Origin: Thalassotalea nanhaiensis
GTDB taxonomy: Bacteria > Pseudomonadota > Gammaproteobacteria > Enterobacterales > Alteromonadaceae
Assembly: GCF_031583575.1 (NCBI RefSeq)
Contig: NZ_CP134146.1
Span: 2,728,001-2,792,000, forward strand
Length of the DNA: 64,000 bases
Direction: 5' to 3'
In this document: positions 52,769 to 60,822 of the stretch, in pieces
How positions within the stretch are numbered: the stretch's first letter is position 1
How the letters are laid out: each line of letters opens with the position of its first letter
Made by a program: the position numbers and the translations under genes
Notes under the pieces: generated by a model
What the model was told of the DNA's origin: nothing
Database searches by the model: none
Seen by the model: only the letters and a program-made list of their open reading frames with translations

Positions 52769-52792
52769 TCTCCTGACTTTACTATGAGGAGA
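52769..52792 (+). promoter_or_regulatory. Hairpin covering the transposase ribosome binding site
   Basis: TCTCCT at 52769-52774 is perfectly complementary to AGGAGA at 52787-52792, and the latter is the only good ribosome binding site for the transposase ATG at 52799. The hairpin starts directly after the third bridge-RNA stem. It could keep transposase translation low; this is inference from base pairing. Confidence 0.55.
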
Positions 52793-52798
52793 TAGCAC

Positions 52799-54040
52799 AT
52801 GACTACGAAACAAAAACCAATATTACACATTGGTATTGATTGGGCAACCAAGAAACACGATGTGTGTATTCAGCTACCCGATGGAAGTCGTTCATTCGTT
52901 GTTGTTGATAGTTCACCAGAATCTGTCGATGAATGGATTTTAAAGCTACATAAGCAATACAAAGGTAATATTCATGCGGCCGTAGAGCTATGTCGAGGAC
53001 CGATTGTTTATGCATTACAGAAGTATGATTTCATCACCATATTTCCAATCAATCCTGCCATGCTTGCCAAGTACCGTTCAGCATTTTCGCCAAGTGGTGC
53101 TAAAGATGATCCCACGGATGCTGAAATTGCATTGGGTTTAATGATCAATTATCCAAAACTGATCACGCCGTTGAAATTGGAAAGTGAGGATATGCGTAAA
53201 CTCGCATTCTTAGTCGAACAACGTCGTCGGTTTGTTGAAGATAGGCGGCGGTTTGCTAATCGATTAAATAACACGTTAAAACAGTATTACCCTCAACCAC
53301 TTAGCTGGTTCAGTCATCGTGATACAAAATTATTTGCTGACTTCATATTACGATGGCCAAGTCTTCAAAAATTACGTCGAGCTCACGAATCAACTGTCCG
53401 ACAGTTCTTCTTGGAGCACGGTGGTAACGCAGTAACATTGCTAGAAAAACGCATAGCCTCAATCAAAGAGTCAACTCAACTGACAGACGATAAAGCCGTC
53501 ATTGATACTCATGAACTGCTTAGTTCGACGCTAGTTAAACAGCTTCATACCGTCATTAAATCTATTAAAGAATATGATGTTGAGATAGCACTTATTTTCA
53601 AAGAGATGCCCGATGCTGATTTGTTTAAATCGTTACCAGGAACAGGCATATGTTTAGCGCCCAGATTACTGGTCGCTATGGGAGAAAATCGATCTCGTTT
53701 TGACACAGCATCAGAGATTCAAATGTACGCAGGTATAGCCCCTGTAACAGAACGAAGTGGCAAAAAATGTTGGGTTCACTGGCGTTGGCAATGTTCAAAA
53801 TTTCTCAGACAATCATTCATTGAATGGGCGGATAGATCTATATATCAGTCATTCTGGGCGAAACTGTATTACGACCAACAAAGAGCCAAAGGAGGCTCTC
53901 ATCAAGCCGCTGTTCGGAGTTTAGCTTTCAAATGGGTACGTATATTATTTCGCTGTTGGAAGTCGAAAACGCCTTACTCAGAGAGTAGATATTTGCAGGC
54001 TTTGAAAGATAGAAACTCACCATTGATTGCGAATATTTAG
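52799..54040 (+). CDS. IS110-family transposase (DEDD/serine recombinase)
   Basis: A 413-residue transposase. The N-terminal RuvC-like domain has Asp14 (GIDWATKKHDV), Glu63 (AAVELCRGP), Asp104 and Asp107 (KDDPTDAEIAL), the DEDD tetrad of the family. A coiled-coil middle (residues about 130-270) leads to the C-terminal Tnp domain with LPGTGICLAPRLLVAMGENRSRF and APVTERSGKK, where Ser320 is the likely nucleophile. The protein looks intact, so the element may be active. Confidence 0.95.
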   Translation: MTTKQKPILHIGIDWATKKHDVCIQLPDGSRSFVVVDSSPESVDEWILKLHKQYKGNIHAAVELCRGPIVYALQKYDFITIFPINPAMLAKYRSAFSPSGAKDDPTDAEIALGLMINYPKLITPLKLESEDMRKLAFLVEQRRRFVEDRRRFANRLNNTLKQYYPQPLSWFSHRDTKLFADFILRWPSLQKLRRAHESTVRQFFLEHGGNAVTLLEKRIASIKESTQLTDDKAVIDTHELLSSTLVKQLHTVIKSIKEYDVEIALIFKEMPDADLFKSLPGTGICLAPRLLVAMGENRSRFDTASEIQMYAGIAPVTERSGKKCWVHWRWQCSKFLRQSFIEWADRSIYQSFWAKLYYDQQRAKGGSHQAAVRSLAFKWVRILFRCWKSKTPYSESRYLQALKDRNSPLIANI

Positions 54041-54068
54041 TTGACTGAAGGACTCAGGGCGTGAAAGA

Positions 54069-54100
54069 GACCTTAACCTTTTCAATAAGTTGAGGTCAAA
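54069..54100. repeat. Copy of the TTAACCTTTTCAGTA repeat next to the IS right end
   Basis: GACCTTAACC through AAGTTGAGGTCAAATT matches the other copies (30733, 55386, 57173) with a few substitutions. The bases before it, back to 54062, are the right flank of the IS110 insertion. Other copies are preceded by CGCTCTTAGGA instead. Confidence 0.6.
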
Positions 54101-54129
54101 TTAAAACAAATGCTAACTATTAATAATAT

Positions 54130-54564
54130 TTAAACTTCTACCATTTCCACTAAATACTTAAATTTTTCAAGTGAAGTTGAACCATTATTACTAGGATACT
54201 TCTCTCTTGAGACTTCGATATCTTTAATAACACGTTTAATATACTTTTTATGATTTTTAAGTTCTTTGTTAATTATTCCTGATTGTATGGATAAAATTAT
54301 CAAATTAATCTCACTATCAATTGTAAGGTCAATATTCTCAATCAAAAGAAGTTGAGTTTCATCATTAACGTTGAGTGAGTCTCTTATAACACTTAGAAAA
54401 TCCATTTCTTCCAGAGATTTTTCAAAAGTGAATTTAGGTTTAAGCAATAAATCTAGTTGACCGCTGTTTAATAAAGTATTTAATTTTTCTTCGGTTACGC
54501 ACTCTTCTTTGGTTAAAGCTGAGAAACTCAAAAGTATAGCTAGAAAAGTAAATATTTTAATCAT
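54130..54564 (-). CDS. Small exported protein, unknown function
   Basis: A 144-residue protein with a signal peptide (MIKIFTFLAILLSFSALTK). The mature part is predicted helical and rich in Leu, Glu, Lys and Asn, with one Cys just after the cleavage region. No family is recognised. It is the first of seven island genes of this general kind, all on the minus strand. The bases upstream share a short module with other members. Confidence 0.6.
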   Translation of the reverse strand: MIKIFTFLAILLSFSALTKEECVTEEKLNTLLNSGQLDLLLKPKFTFEKSLEEMDFLSVIRDSLNVNDETQLLLIENIDLTIDSEINLIILSIQSGIINKELKNHKKYIKRVIKDIEVSREKYPSNNGSTSLEKFKYLVEMVEV

Positions 54565-54692
54565 TTGTTATCTATTCTTAATCATTAAATTAGTCTGGTT
54601 ATCGCTCTTTTCAGCCGTTAGGCTTTTGAATACACTACGTTATATTACTCATGGTCTCAAGTATGCAGTCAGTCGTTTTTGTCAATCATTTA

Positions 54693-55337
54693 CTAATGGG
54701 TTCTATGTAGCTGCTTTACAAAAAACTCATTTTCAATTTGGTGTAGCGTCAGTCGCCATCGATTATCTCCAATTTTAATTGCTACACTTGCTACGTTCTT
54801 ATCGGGGTAGTTCATATTTATCGAGCGAATAATAATTGAGTCACTTTTATTGAGTGCGGCAAAGAATTCATCGCACTCATCACAAAACCAAAACTTATAA
54901 AAAGGGATATCAATTCTGTCTCTGGCAAAAGCACCACTTTTCTCTAAATCAGATTTAAGTTCTAGTATTTGATTAAAAACGAAATCGTCATCAAAGATTT
55001 CTGAGCCATATATCATTGGAACATATAACCCACTTCTATGATTTGGGCAAATACCGTTTACCGCTGGTGCATATGAAGTGTATTTTGATAATGGCTCTAT
55101 CCTTTCCTCAATTAATGAGCAATTTTTCAAAGGCGTTAACGTTGGAGTTGTCAATTTAAAAGAGATTTTATGTTGCGCTAATTTGCATGTCATTAAAGAG
55201 GTATACGGGGGCGATTCAGTTGAGTTTCGGATATGTTTATACGTACAAGGTTCAACATTCATTATAGATGTAGCAACAGCATTATAAGAAAGTAATAACA
55301 ACAAACCAATGCTTATCCCTTTTGCTACAATCTTCAT
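54693..55337 (-). CDS. Exported protein, unknown function
   Basis: A 214-residue protein with a signal peptide ending near NAVATS. The mature part has seven cysteines, among them a CDECDEF motif around residues 153-159, so disulfides or metal binding are possible. No family is recognised. The upstream 183-base gap holds a copy of the TTAACCTTTTC repeat. Confidence 0.6.
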   Translation of the reverse strand: MKIVAKGISIGLLLLLSYNAVATSIMNVEPCTYKHIRNSTESPPYTSLMTCKLAQHKISFKLTTPTLTPLKNCSLIEERIEPLSKYTSYAPAVNGICPNHRSGLYVPMIYGSEIFDDDFVFNQILELKSDLEKSGAFARDRIDIPFYKFWFCDECDEFFAALNKSDSIIIRSINMNYPDKNVASVAIKIGDNRWRLTLHQIENEFFVKQLHRTH

Positions 55338-55385
55338 CTAAACCCTTTTTCATTACTTAAGCATGTCCGTTCATCGCTCTTAGGA

Positions 55386-55426
55386 GACCATAACCTTTTC
55401 AGTAGCTTAAGGTCAAATCAGTGCCA
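55386..55426. repeat. Copy of the TTAACCTTTTCAGTA repeat
   Basis: Follows the module GTCCGTTCATCGCTCTTAGGA at 55366-55386, just as the copy at 57173 does. The inverted arms are less perfect here (CATAACC and CTTAAGG). Confidence 0.6.
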
Positions 55427-55520
55427 AAAGCAGTTGGTCGATAATGCTGCGTTAACTAGCGGCAAAGCGGTGTCTAATACTGCGCATAAAAAGCATGTTA
55501 ATTAAGAGTTAAACATCATC

Positions 55521-56852
55521 TCAGCTCTTTTTTAATATTGGACTAATCGCACATCGGAATATGGCCGCTCCCGAAAGGATATAGAAGGTCAAAAACAAAT
55601 AAACAAAAGGTGGCAGGTATACTTCTTGTGAATCTTCAGATTTTATTAAAGCTTTGCGTGTCAAAACAAACAACAAAGCAGTCTCACCTAAGTAAGGAGC
55701 ATCAGACAGATTTGAAAGTAATCTTGGAATCATAAGAGTGCCATTTGGTAAAGGCCATGAAGCAACCAATGCCTCAGTGGAAAGTGCGTATGATTGCTGT
55801 ATTCTATTATTGACCCTTGCTGCACCAATTCCGAAAGCGCTTGCCGCCACACCATATCCGCCAATGACTGGTCCAGAATCTACATCGGAGAAGGCCATGT
55901 TATTGCTATTAATCGCAAACTCATGGAAGCCTGATATGAGTAGGCTTTCTTTCCAGAAGTATTTTTCATACTGCTCATACCAACGACTTGCTGTGTCTGG
56001 CCAGAGTTCAGGCGCCCAAATTAGCATATATGAAATTCCGACACCGCGAGCAGGACCATAGCCAACACCAGTTTTTGAATTCGCTACATAAGCAGGCAAG
56101 TTAGTTTCGGAATCTAATGCATTGCCTTGGAAGGCTCGTAAAGAGCGTTTTACAAACTCCGAATCATCAACACCAATCAATTCATTTGCTCTTTTTATCG
56201 CAGCTATCGCTGGGAGTATATCGACTGGGTAGCACTCGCCTGGATAATCGTCCAGTAGACCGAATGGCGAATGGTCTAATTCATTTGTTAATGAATTCAC
56301 TTGATCGACTAGTATTTCCTTATATTGATCGTCCCCTGTTAATTTCTGATAACTCGATAGTCCTGAAATTAAAAGCATTCTATAAAAGGCATTCTCTTTG
56401 TGTAGGTAATTATCTCCCCAGTGTTGTTTTACCCATGATGCATTATCTGGATCAACTATTAATTGTGCAGCCGCCTCAATGGCATCTTTAGAATATTCTA
56501 CTGGTGCTTGTTGAGATGCATCGGGATTGAGAGCCCAATTATCCTGGAGTGCTTCAGTCGACCATAGGAAAAACACAGCGCTAAACATAGGCCATTCTGT
56601 TCCCGAAATATCATTAATGCTTAGATTGGAACCCATTTCTGCATCAACACGCTCCGCCGACCAGGCTACAATATCTTTTGAAATCCGAGAATGCCAACGA
56701 TAGGTAAAACTTGGGATATCATTATTTTTCAAGCCTGCATCCTGCAAATCGATCACCAAGATACCTGCGGGAATAAGAAAAATGTAGAATGAAATAAATA
56801 ATAATACAATTGATTCTGCCCAAGAGCTTAGTTTATTACCCTTTGAATCCAT
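55521..56852 (-). CDS. Membrane-anchored protein with probable (alpha/alpha) barrel domain
   Basis: A 443-residue protein with one N-terminal helix (residues about 14-35) and one C-terminal helix (about 417-438) around a large extracytoplasmic domain. The repeated helical pattern and the segments WGDNYLHKENAFYRMLLISGLSSYQKLTGDD, LLDDYPGECYPVDILPAIAAIKRA and YFWKESLLISGFHEF suggest a six-hairpin barrel. It may be of the linalool dehydratase/isomerase-like or glycosidase-like type; I cannot say which. It is larger than and different from its island neighbours. Confidence 0.6.
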   Translation of the reverse strand: MDSKGNKLSSWAESIVLLFISFYIFLIPAGILVIDLQDAGLKNNDIPSFTYRWHSRISKDIVAWSAERVDAEMGSNLSINDISGTEWPMFSAVFFLWSTEALQDNWALNPDASQQAPVEYSKDAIEAAAQLIVDPDNASWVKQHWGDNYLHKENAFYRMLLISGLSSYQKLTGDDQYKEILVDQVNSLTNELDHSPFGLLDDYPGECYPVDILPAIAAIKRANELIGVDDSEFVKRSLRAFQGNALDSETNLPAYVANSKTGVGYGPARGVGISYMLIWAPELWPDTASRWYEQYEKYFWKESLLISGFHEFAINSNNMAFSDVDSGPVIGGYGVAASAFGIGAARVNNRIQQSYALSTEALVASWPLPNGTLMIPRLLSNLSDAPYLGETALLFVLTRKALIKSEDSQEVYLPPFVYLFLTFYILSGAAIFRCAISPILKKS

Positions 56853-56911
56853 GCTCTAGCTCTTCCATTCTAAGTATCGTTGTTTTCAATTAGCGACTGA
56901 CAGCAATTCGC

Positions 56912-57127
56912 TCATTGCTGCCTGTTTGAATAAGGGAATGCAGAAATGGTAAATACAATCGATAAAGATGCCTGAATAACTAACATTTCTATATCGGCCA
57001 TAAAGTTATTATGCAATACACTCAAAATAGAAAAAGTACCCATTGCACATAGAAAAACTAACGCACTACCCGCAAATTTATTTTCTTTCCAGAAGGTCAT
57101 AAAATCTTTATTGATGAAGTTAGACAT
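56912..57127 (-). CDS. Small membrane protein with two helices
   Basis: A 71-residue protein with two hydrophobic segments (about residues 19-37 and 44-64) separated by a short loop. No family is recognised. Its stop codon is part of the island boundary module (GGCAGCAATGAGCGA). Confidence 0.5.
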   Translation of the reverse strand: MSNFINKDFMTFWKENKFAGSALVFLCAMGTFSILSVLHNNFMADIEMLVIQASLSIVFTISAFPYSNRQQ

Positions 57128-57172
57128 ATTATTAAATCCTTTACTATTCAGTCCGCTAATCGCTCTTAGGAG

Positions 57173-57229
57173 ACCTTAACCTTTTCAGTATGTTAAGGTC
57201 AAATTTGTGCCATAGATATGCGGTAATAG
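57173..57229. repeat. Longest copy of the TTAACCTTTTCAGTA repeat, overlapping a gene end
   Basis: GACCTTAAC and GTTAAGGTC form a perfect 9-bp inverted repeat (57172-57200). The repeat continues into the last codons of the 57199-57681 gene and ends near GCGGTAATAG. The same coding tail appears as a fragment at 30757-30789. Confidence 0.65.
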
Positions 57230-57681
57230 AAAGTCCATTTCCCTTCGTATCCTATTTTCTCGACACTCACGTAATGTGTCATTCCTTTTATAGACCATTG
57301 TTTATTAAAAATGAAAGGCTTAGTTAATTCAGAAGGTATATTTTTAGATAATTGGCTCCCATCAAATGAAGGAGAACCAAACCTTTTAGTTAGCTTTTTA
57401 ACTGCACGTTCATATTGGCTAACTGCAATATTCTTTTCGATATACCTCTGAAACATAGAAATTTCATTTACAATATTTTCTTCGTTACAAAAGTAGAAAT
57501 AAATAGAATACTCACCAAAAGCCTCAAGTTCATACATATTGTCATCAAGAAAGTTATGACTAGTCAGAGAAACAATTTCTTTTTGATGAGTGCAACTATT
57601 CCCTAGTGACATAAGGTTGCCAGATAAAGCTTGGGCACTTTGGGAAATTAACAAAGATAAAAATAAAAATATGTACTTCAT
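57199..57681 (-). CDS. Small exported protein, unknown function
   Basis: A 160-residue protein with a signal peptide (MKYIFLFLSLLISQSAQA) and two cysteines in the mature part (residues 33 and 70). The C-terminal residues (YYRISMAQI) are encoded within the TTAACCTTTTC repeat. No family is recognised. The upstream module GTCTGCTGCTCGCTCATT at 57707 overlaps the next gene's stop. Confidence 0.6.
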   Translation of the reverse strand: MKYIFLFLSLLISQSAQALSGNLMSLGNSCTHQKEIVSLTSHNFLDDNMYELEAFGEYSIYFYFCNEENIVNEISMFQRYIEKNIAVSQYERAVKKLTKRFGSPSFDGSQLSKNIPSELTKPFIFNKQWSIKGMTHYVSVEKIGYEGKWTFYYRISMAQI

Positions 57682-57719
57682 GAGATGAATTTATTTCTCT
57701 TATTTTGTCTGCTGCTCGC

Positions 57720-58265
57720 TCATTCCTGCCCATGACTAGTACAGTCTGCTAAAGCGTGTTCCCAAACTTTAGTTATTGTTTGTTTAGATTTGTACACCAA
57801 TTTTCCAGCGGAAAACTCATAAACATCAGCACTATATTTATAGCCGATAGGTCTTTCACCACCTATATCATCTAGGCATGTTTGATAATCATTACTGGAA
57901 AGACGAAGCTTTATGTCTCCGTTATACCATACGACCTTAACAGGGTATTCTTCTTCACCAAAAAATAACACGGGATCAACTAGTGCAGGCTCTTTTTCAC
58001 AAGCCCCCTTTACCATGGAGTTAATCCACAATTCATTATCTTTAAGCTCCCATGTAGCTTTGTAATCCCTCCAATTAGCGGTACAGACTCCTTGTGTGCC
58101 CAACATGGAATGAATATCTTCAAATTTGTACAAATTTTCTAATGGATACTGAAACTGTCCTAGCTCATATGCTTTACCATCTACAATAAAATCATCTTCT
58201 ATTTGCTGGGTGGCAAAACAATTAATAGAAAAAAGGATTAAGAAAATTGTTACTAGATTACGCAC
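57720..58265 (-). CDS. Small exported protein, unknown function
   Basis: A 181-residue protein with a signal peptide (MRNLVTIFLILFSINCFA) and about four cysteines in the mature part, probably paired. The pattern of beta strands (LYKFEDIHSML, ATWELKDNELWINSM, VKVVWYNGDIKLRL) hints at a lipocalin-like or other beta fold, without a recognised family. Its stop TGA lies inside the boundary module GGCAGGAATGAGCGAG. Confidence 0.6.
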   Translation of the reverse strand: MRNLVTIFLILFSINCFATQQIEDDFIVDGKAYELGQFQYPLENLYKFEDIHSMLGTQGVCTANWRDYKATWELKDNELWINSMVKGACEKEPALVDPVLFFGEEEYPVKVVWYNGDIKLRLSSNDYQTCLDDIGGERPIGYKYSADVYEFSAGKLVYKSKQTITKVWEHALADCTSHGQE

Positions 58266-58393
58266 ACATTCTTCCTTGCTGTTATCATAATGCTGACCGT
58301 CCGAGAATCGCTCGCAGCGGCCTGTGAGCTTTTGATTACATTACGTTAAATTACTAAACGGTACAAGAGTGCCACTTGTAGTCATAGGCAAAG

Positions 58394-59065
58394 TTAATTT
58401 ATACCTGTTTCTAAGTTTAAGATTTTTATTTTTTGTTTTTCAATTTTATACTCTATGAAAAACAAAAAATTAGATTGTTTGAAAGTAGCTTTCTCGACTG
58501 AATCATCTGGGGAATCAAGCGGTTTAGAAAAAGATAACAGGCGAAAATCCACATTATTAATGTGCTTGGGAAAGGTTACCCCTATTTCTTTAGCTAACTT
58601 CAAAGCTTCATCTAATATTACTTGCTGCTTATTGTATCGGTCTAAAAAAGATTGTTCGGTCATTGGGTATTCGATTTGTACATAATTGCCAGAACGGTAG
58701 TCACATTCACCGATTTTATTTTTAAAGTACACTAACGCGGTATAATTAGGCTTCTCATTAATTACCCAGTTATTAGATGTTTTATCAGCAAAGAAATGGA
58801 TTCTTTCATCTCTACATGTACTGTCATTAATATCAGAGCCTTCAAAATCAAAATGACCGTTAAGCCACCACCTTTTCTCATCTGAAAAATAGCTTTTTCT
58901 TCCCCCGACCAATTGGAACTTTCCTATTATAGGAAGTTGCCACTCGCTATTATAAACAACAAATAAATCTGTTAATTGTTGTTTATCCATTTCGGTTAAA
59001 AACTCTTCTGCTCTAATAGAGGTCAATGCAGTAAAGTATAGAAAGATGCAGAAAATTTTATTCAA
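58394..59065 (-). CDS. Exported protein, unknown function
   Basis: A 223-residue protein with a signal peptide (MNKIFCIFLYFTALTSIRA). The middle has an aromatic-rich part (KRWWLNGHFDFEG) and two cysteines, and the C-terminal part is strand-rich. No family is recognised. The gap downstream (58266-58393) has the boundary module and a segment similar to 54610-54650. Confidence 0.6.
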   Translation of the reverse strand: MNKIFCIFLYFTALTSIRAEEFLTEMDKQQLTDLFVVYNSEWQLPIIGKFQLVGGRKSYFSDEKRWWLNGHFDFEGSDINDSTCRDERIHFFADKTSNNWVINEKPNYTALVYFKNKIGECDYRSGNYVQIEYPMTEQSFLDRYNKQQVILDEALKLAKEIGVTFPKHINNVDFRLLSFSKPLDSPDDSVEKATFKQSNFLFFIEYKIEKQKIKILNLETGIN

Positions 59066-59139
59066 ATTATGCTCATGTTTATTATAGAAACTATTAAATG
59101 CTTTAGATGTGTCTGTCTCTTAATCGCTCATTACTGCCG

Positions 59140-59838
59140 TTATAATACCGATATAGCTCCAGCAATAGAAAATATGAAATCGCCGTCATCGTTACTATTA
59201 TCACTGGATGCTACGGCACCACCAGCCGCAAAACCAGCAGGCCCACCGAAAGCAGTAGCTATCGCAACTCCAAGTCCCATTTTATCAACATTTGAATCGG
59301 AAGCTGATTCACCAAATTCCATTCCTGTAAATTGAGGCTTAGTATGAATAATTAAGTATGCAGTGTTTTCAGGTAATTTAAATTCATTTCTTAAAGTGTT
59401 TTTTTGAAAATTAAACTCAAATTTAGGAAGCTCTTCAGAAATAATATTTCCATCTTTATCTATTGCAGTTAATACAGGATAAAAAAGATAAAGAGGCTTC
59501 TCTTTAGCTTTAACGACATAGCTAGCTACGGTTATATGTTCAGACTTATTCGAGTCATAAGGAAATATAATAGCTGGTGAAACATACTCACCAAAATTTA
59601 TCAAATGGGATGTCGAAGAATTGATTGCGAATTTGCTGTTTTGTAAAGATTGCACAGTAATTCTTTTAAATGCGGCTTTATCTAATTGGGAGAGCTTTGT
59701 AGGCTTTACTTTTGAAAATTCGTACACCAATGTAGACAGTGATTTCTCTTGGTATACTCTAGTTGGTTCAGTTGAAGCACATCCACACAAACAGATTAAA
59801 ACTAAACTCGAAATTAATATTTTTATTCGGTTAAACAC
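59140..59838 (-). CDS. Putative lipoprotein with glycine-rich C-terminus
   Basis: With a GTG start at 59838, supported by AAAGGAAG seven bases upstream, the protein has 232 residues. It opens with a lipoprotein signal (LISSLVLICLCGC, anchored Cys20). In-frame starts up to 59958 would bury that signal, so I rejected them. The middle part (ITVASYVVKAKEKPLYLFYPVLTAIDKDGNI) recalls MalM-like maltose-operon lipoproteins only loosely. The C-terminus has a Gly/Ala-rich stretch (GVAIATAFGGPAGFAAGGAV) followed by acidic residues. Confidence 0.65.
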   Translation of the reverse strand: MFNRIKILISSLVLICLCGCASTEPTRVYQEKSLSTLVYEFSKVKPTKLSQLDKAAFKRITVQSLQNSKFAINSSTSHLINFGEYVSPAIIFPYDSNKSEHITVASYVVKAKEKPLYLFYPVLTAIDKDGNIISEELPKFEFNFQKNTLRNEFKLPENTAYLIIHTKPQFTGMEFGESASDSNVDKMGLGVAIATAFGGPAGFAAGGAVASSDNSNDDGDFIFSIAGAISVL

Positions 59839-60046
59839 AATGCTTCCTTTACAACTAATGATGTTTCTTATTCGCTCTAAGCGATCAGTCATAATCGCTA
59901 AAAACTTGTGTTTAAACAATAACATCATGTATTGTACATTAATACAACTTACTAACATTTTCCTCAGTGAATTTTGAGGAACTGAGGAAATTATAACCCC
60001 TCAAAATTACGTAGTTTAAACTTGAATATACAAGGAAAGAAGTTAA

Positions 60047-60538
60047 ATGAAATGTCCAAGAACAGGTACTCAACTTAAAACTATCAAAGTCGGCGGTATG
60101 GAAATTGAAATATCTGAAAGCTGCGGAGGTGCATTCTTTGATAACTCTGAATTGGATAAATTTAAAGACCCTAAAAGTGTTCGTGGTTCAGCATTAGTAA
60201 AACATTTACGACAATTCAAAAATACTTCTTTGAACGAAAAGGAGAGAATTAAATGCCCTAAGTGTGAAAATACTGTAATGATGAGGCGATATTTTAGTCC
60301 ATTAAAGGTTTTAGAAATAGATGAATGCCCTGGTTGTGCTGGTATTTGGTTAGATACTGCTGAATTAGATAAACTTCATGAAAATCATTTAACTGAACGT
60401 GAACGAGCTTTACTTCGAATTGAAATGATGAACGATATCTATATCCCAAATATTGACGCGCCTTTACATAGAATTATGCGAAATGGTGAGAACCGATTAG
60501 CATCAGTATTTGAGATGGCTACTTATATTATTGAATAG
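60047..60538 (+). CDS. zf-TFIIB domain protein with one degenerate zinc ribbon
   Basis: A 163-residue protein with two zf-TFIIB-like units. The second is complete (Cys70, Cys73, Cys94, Cys97, followed by AGIWLDTAELDKL). The first keeps the outline (MKCPRTG...SESCGGAFFDNSELDKF) but only Cys3 and Cys26, so it probably does not bind zinc. The role of these small proteins is not established. It is one of two plus-strand genes at the end of the island. Confidence 0.8.
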   Translation: MKCPRTGTQLKTIKVGGMEIEISESCGGAFFDNSELDKFKDPKSVRGSALVKHLRQFKNTSLNEKERIKCPKCENTVMMRRYFSPLKVLEIDECPGCAGIWLDTAELDKLHENHLTERERALLRIEMMNDIYIPNIDAPLHRIMRNGENRLASVFEMATYIIE

Positions 60539-60596
60539 CCGCCTTTGAGCGATTAAGAAAAGCTCAGTTAGGGAAGTTTGCAAAGGATTACATTAA

Positions 60597-60803
60597 ATGT
60601 CAGGTTATTATATTTTAGGTTGTGCGTTATTTTTTATTTATTTAGGCGTTAAAGAGAAAAGAAAAGCTCTTTCTTCTGAAACATTACAGGCAGATGAAAA
60701 CAAAGCTCAGCTTACTAAACAATTAACCCGAAGCAAGCTCCTAATTTTTTCTGGCAGTCTTATGCTTTCAGCTCAACTTTTATTCTTATTTACTGAAGTT
60801 TAG
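60597..60803 (+). CDS. Small membrane protein with two helices
   Basis: A 68-residue protein with a hydrophobic N-terminal helix (residues 3-18), a charged linker (KEKRKALSSETLQADENKAQLTKQLTRSK) and a C-terminal helix (48-66). No family is recognised. It is preceded by the boundary module TTTGAGCGATTAAG at 60546-60559 and probably co-transcribed with the zinc-ribbon gene. Confidence 0.55.
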   Translation: MSGYYILGCALFFIYLGVKEKRKALSSETLQADENKAQLTKQLTRSKLLIFSGSLMLSAQLLFLFTEV

Positions 60804-60822
60804 AGCGATAAACATTCCAACC

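Larger units (their letters stand above)
52571..54059 (+). mobile_element. IS110-family insertion sequence, complete, about 1.49 kb
   Basis: The element carries one DEDD transposase, a long 5' non-coding end (about 228 bases) and a short 3' end (19 bases), which is the layout of the IS110 subgroup. Ends were placed from guide-to-flank agreement of the bridge RNA candidate: a CT core at 52569-52570 precedes the left end, and the right end ...ACTCAGGG stops at 54059, followed by CG at 54060-54061. There are no terminal inverted repeats and no target duplication, as usual for this family. Ends are by-hand inferences. Confidence 0.75.

Noticed and set aside
54602-54645. Possible integron attC site (GTTAGGC core next to an AGCC/GGCT palindrome) and a cassette array in the island
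   Set aside because: A partner RYYYAAC core at proper distance is not found, spacing of other inverted repeats (9-bp arms, 11-base loop) is too short for attC, and no integrase gene is in the window. The modular boundaries are reported without this label.
59839-59958. Longer frame of the lipoprotein gene
   Set aside because: It would bury the lipoprotein signal behind 40 residues; GTG at 59838 has a strong ribosome binding site.
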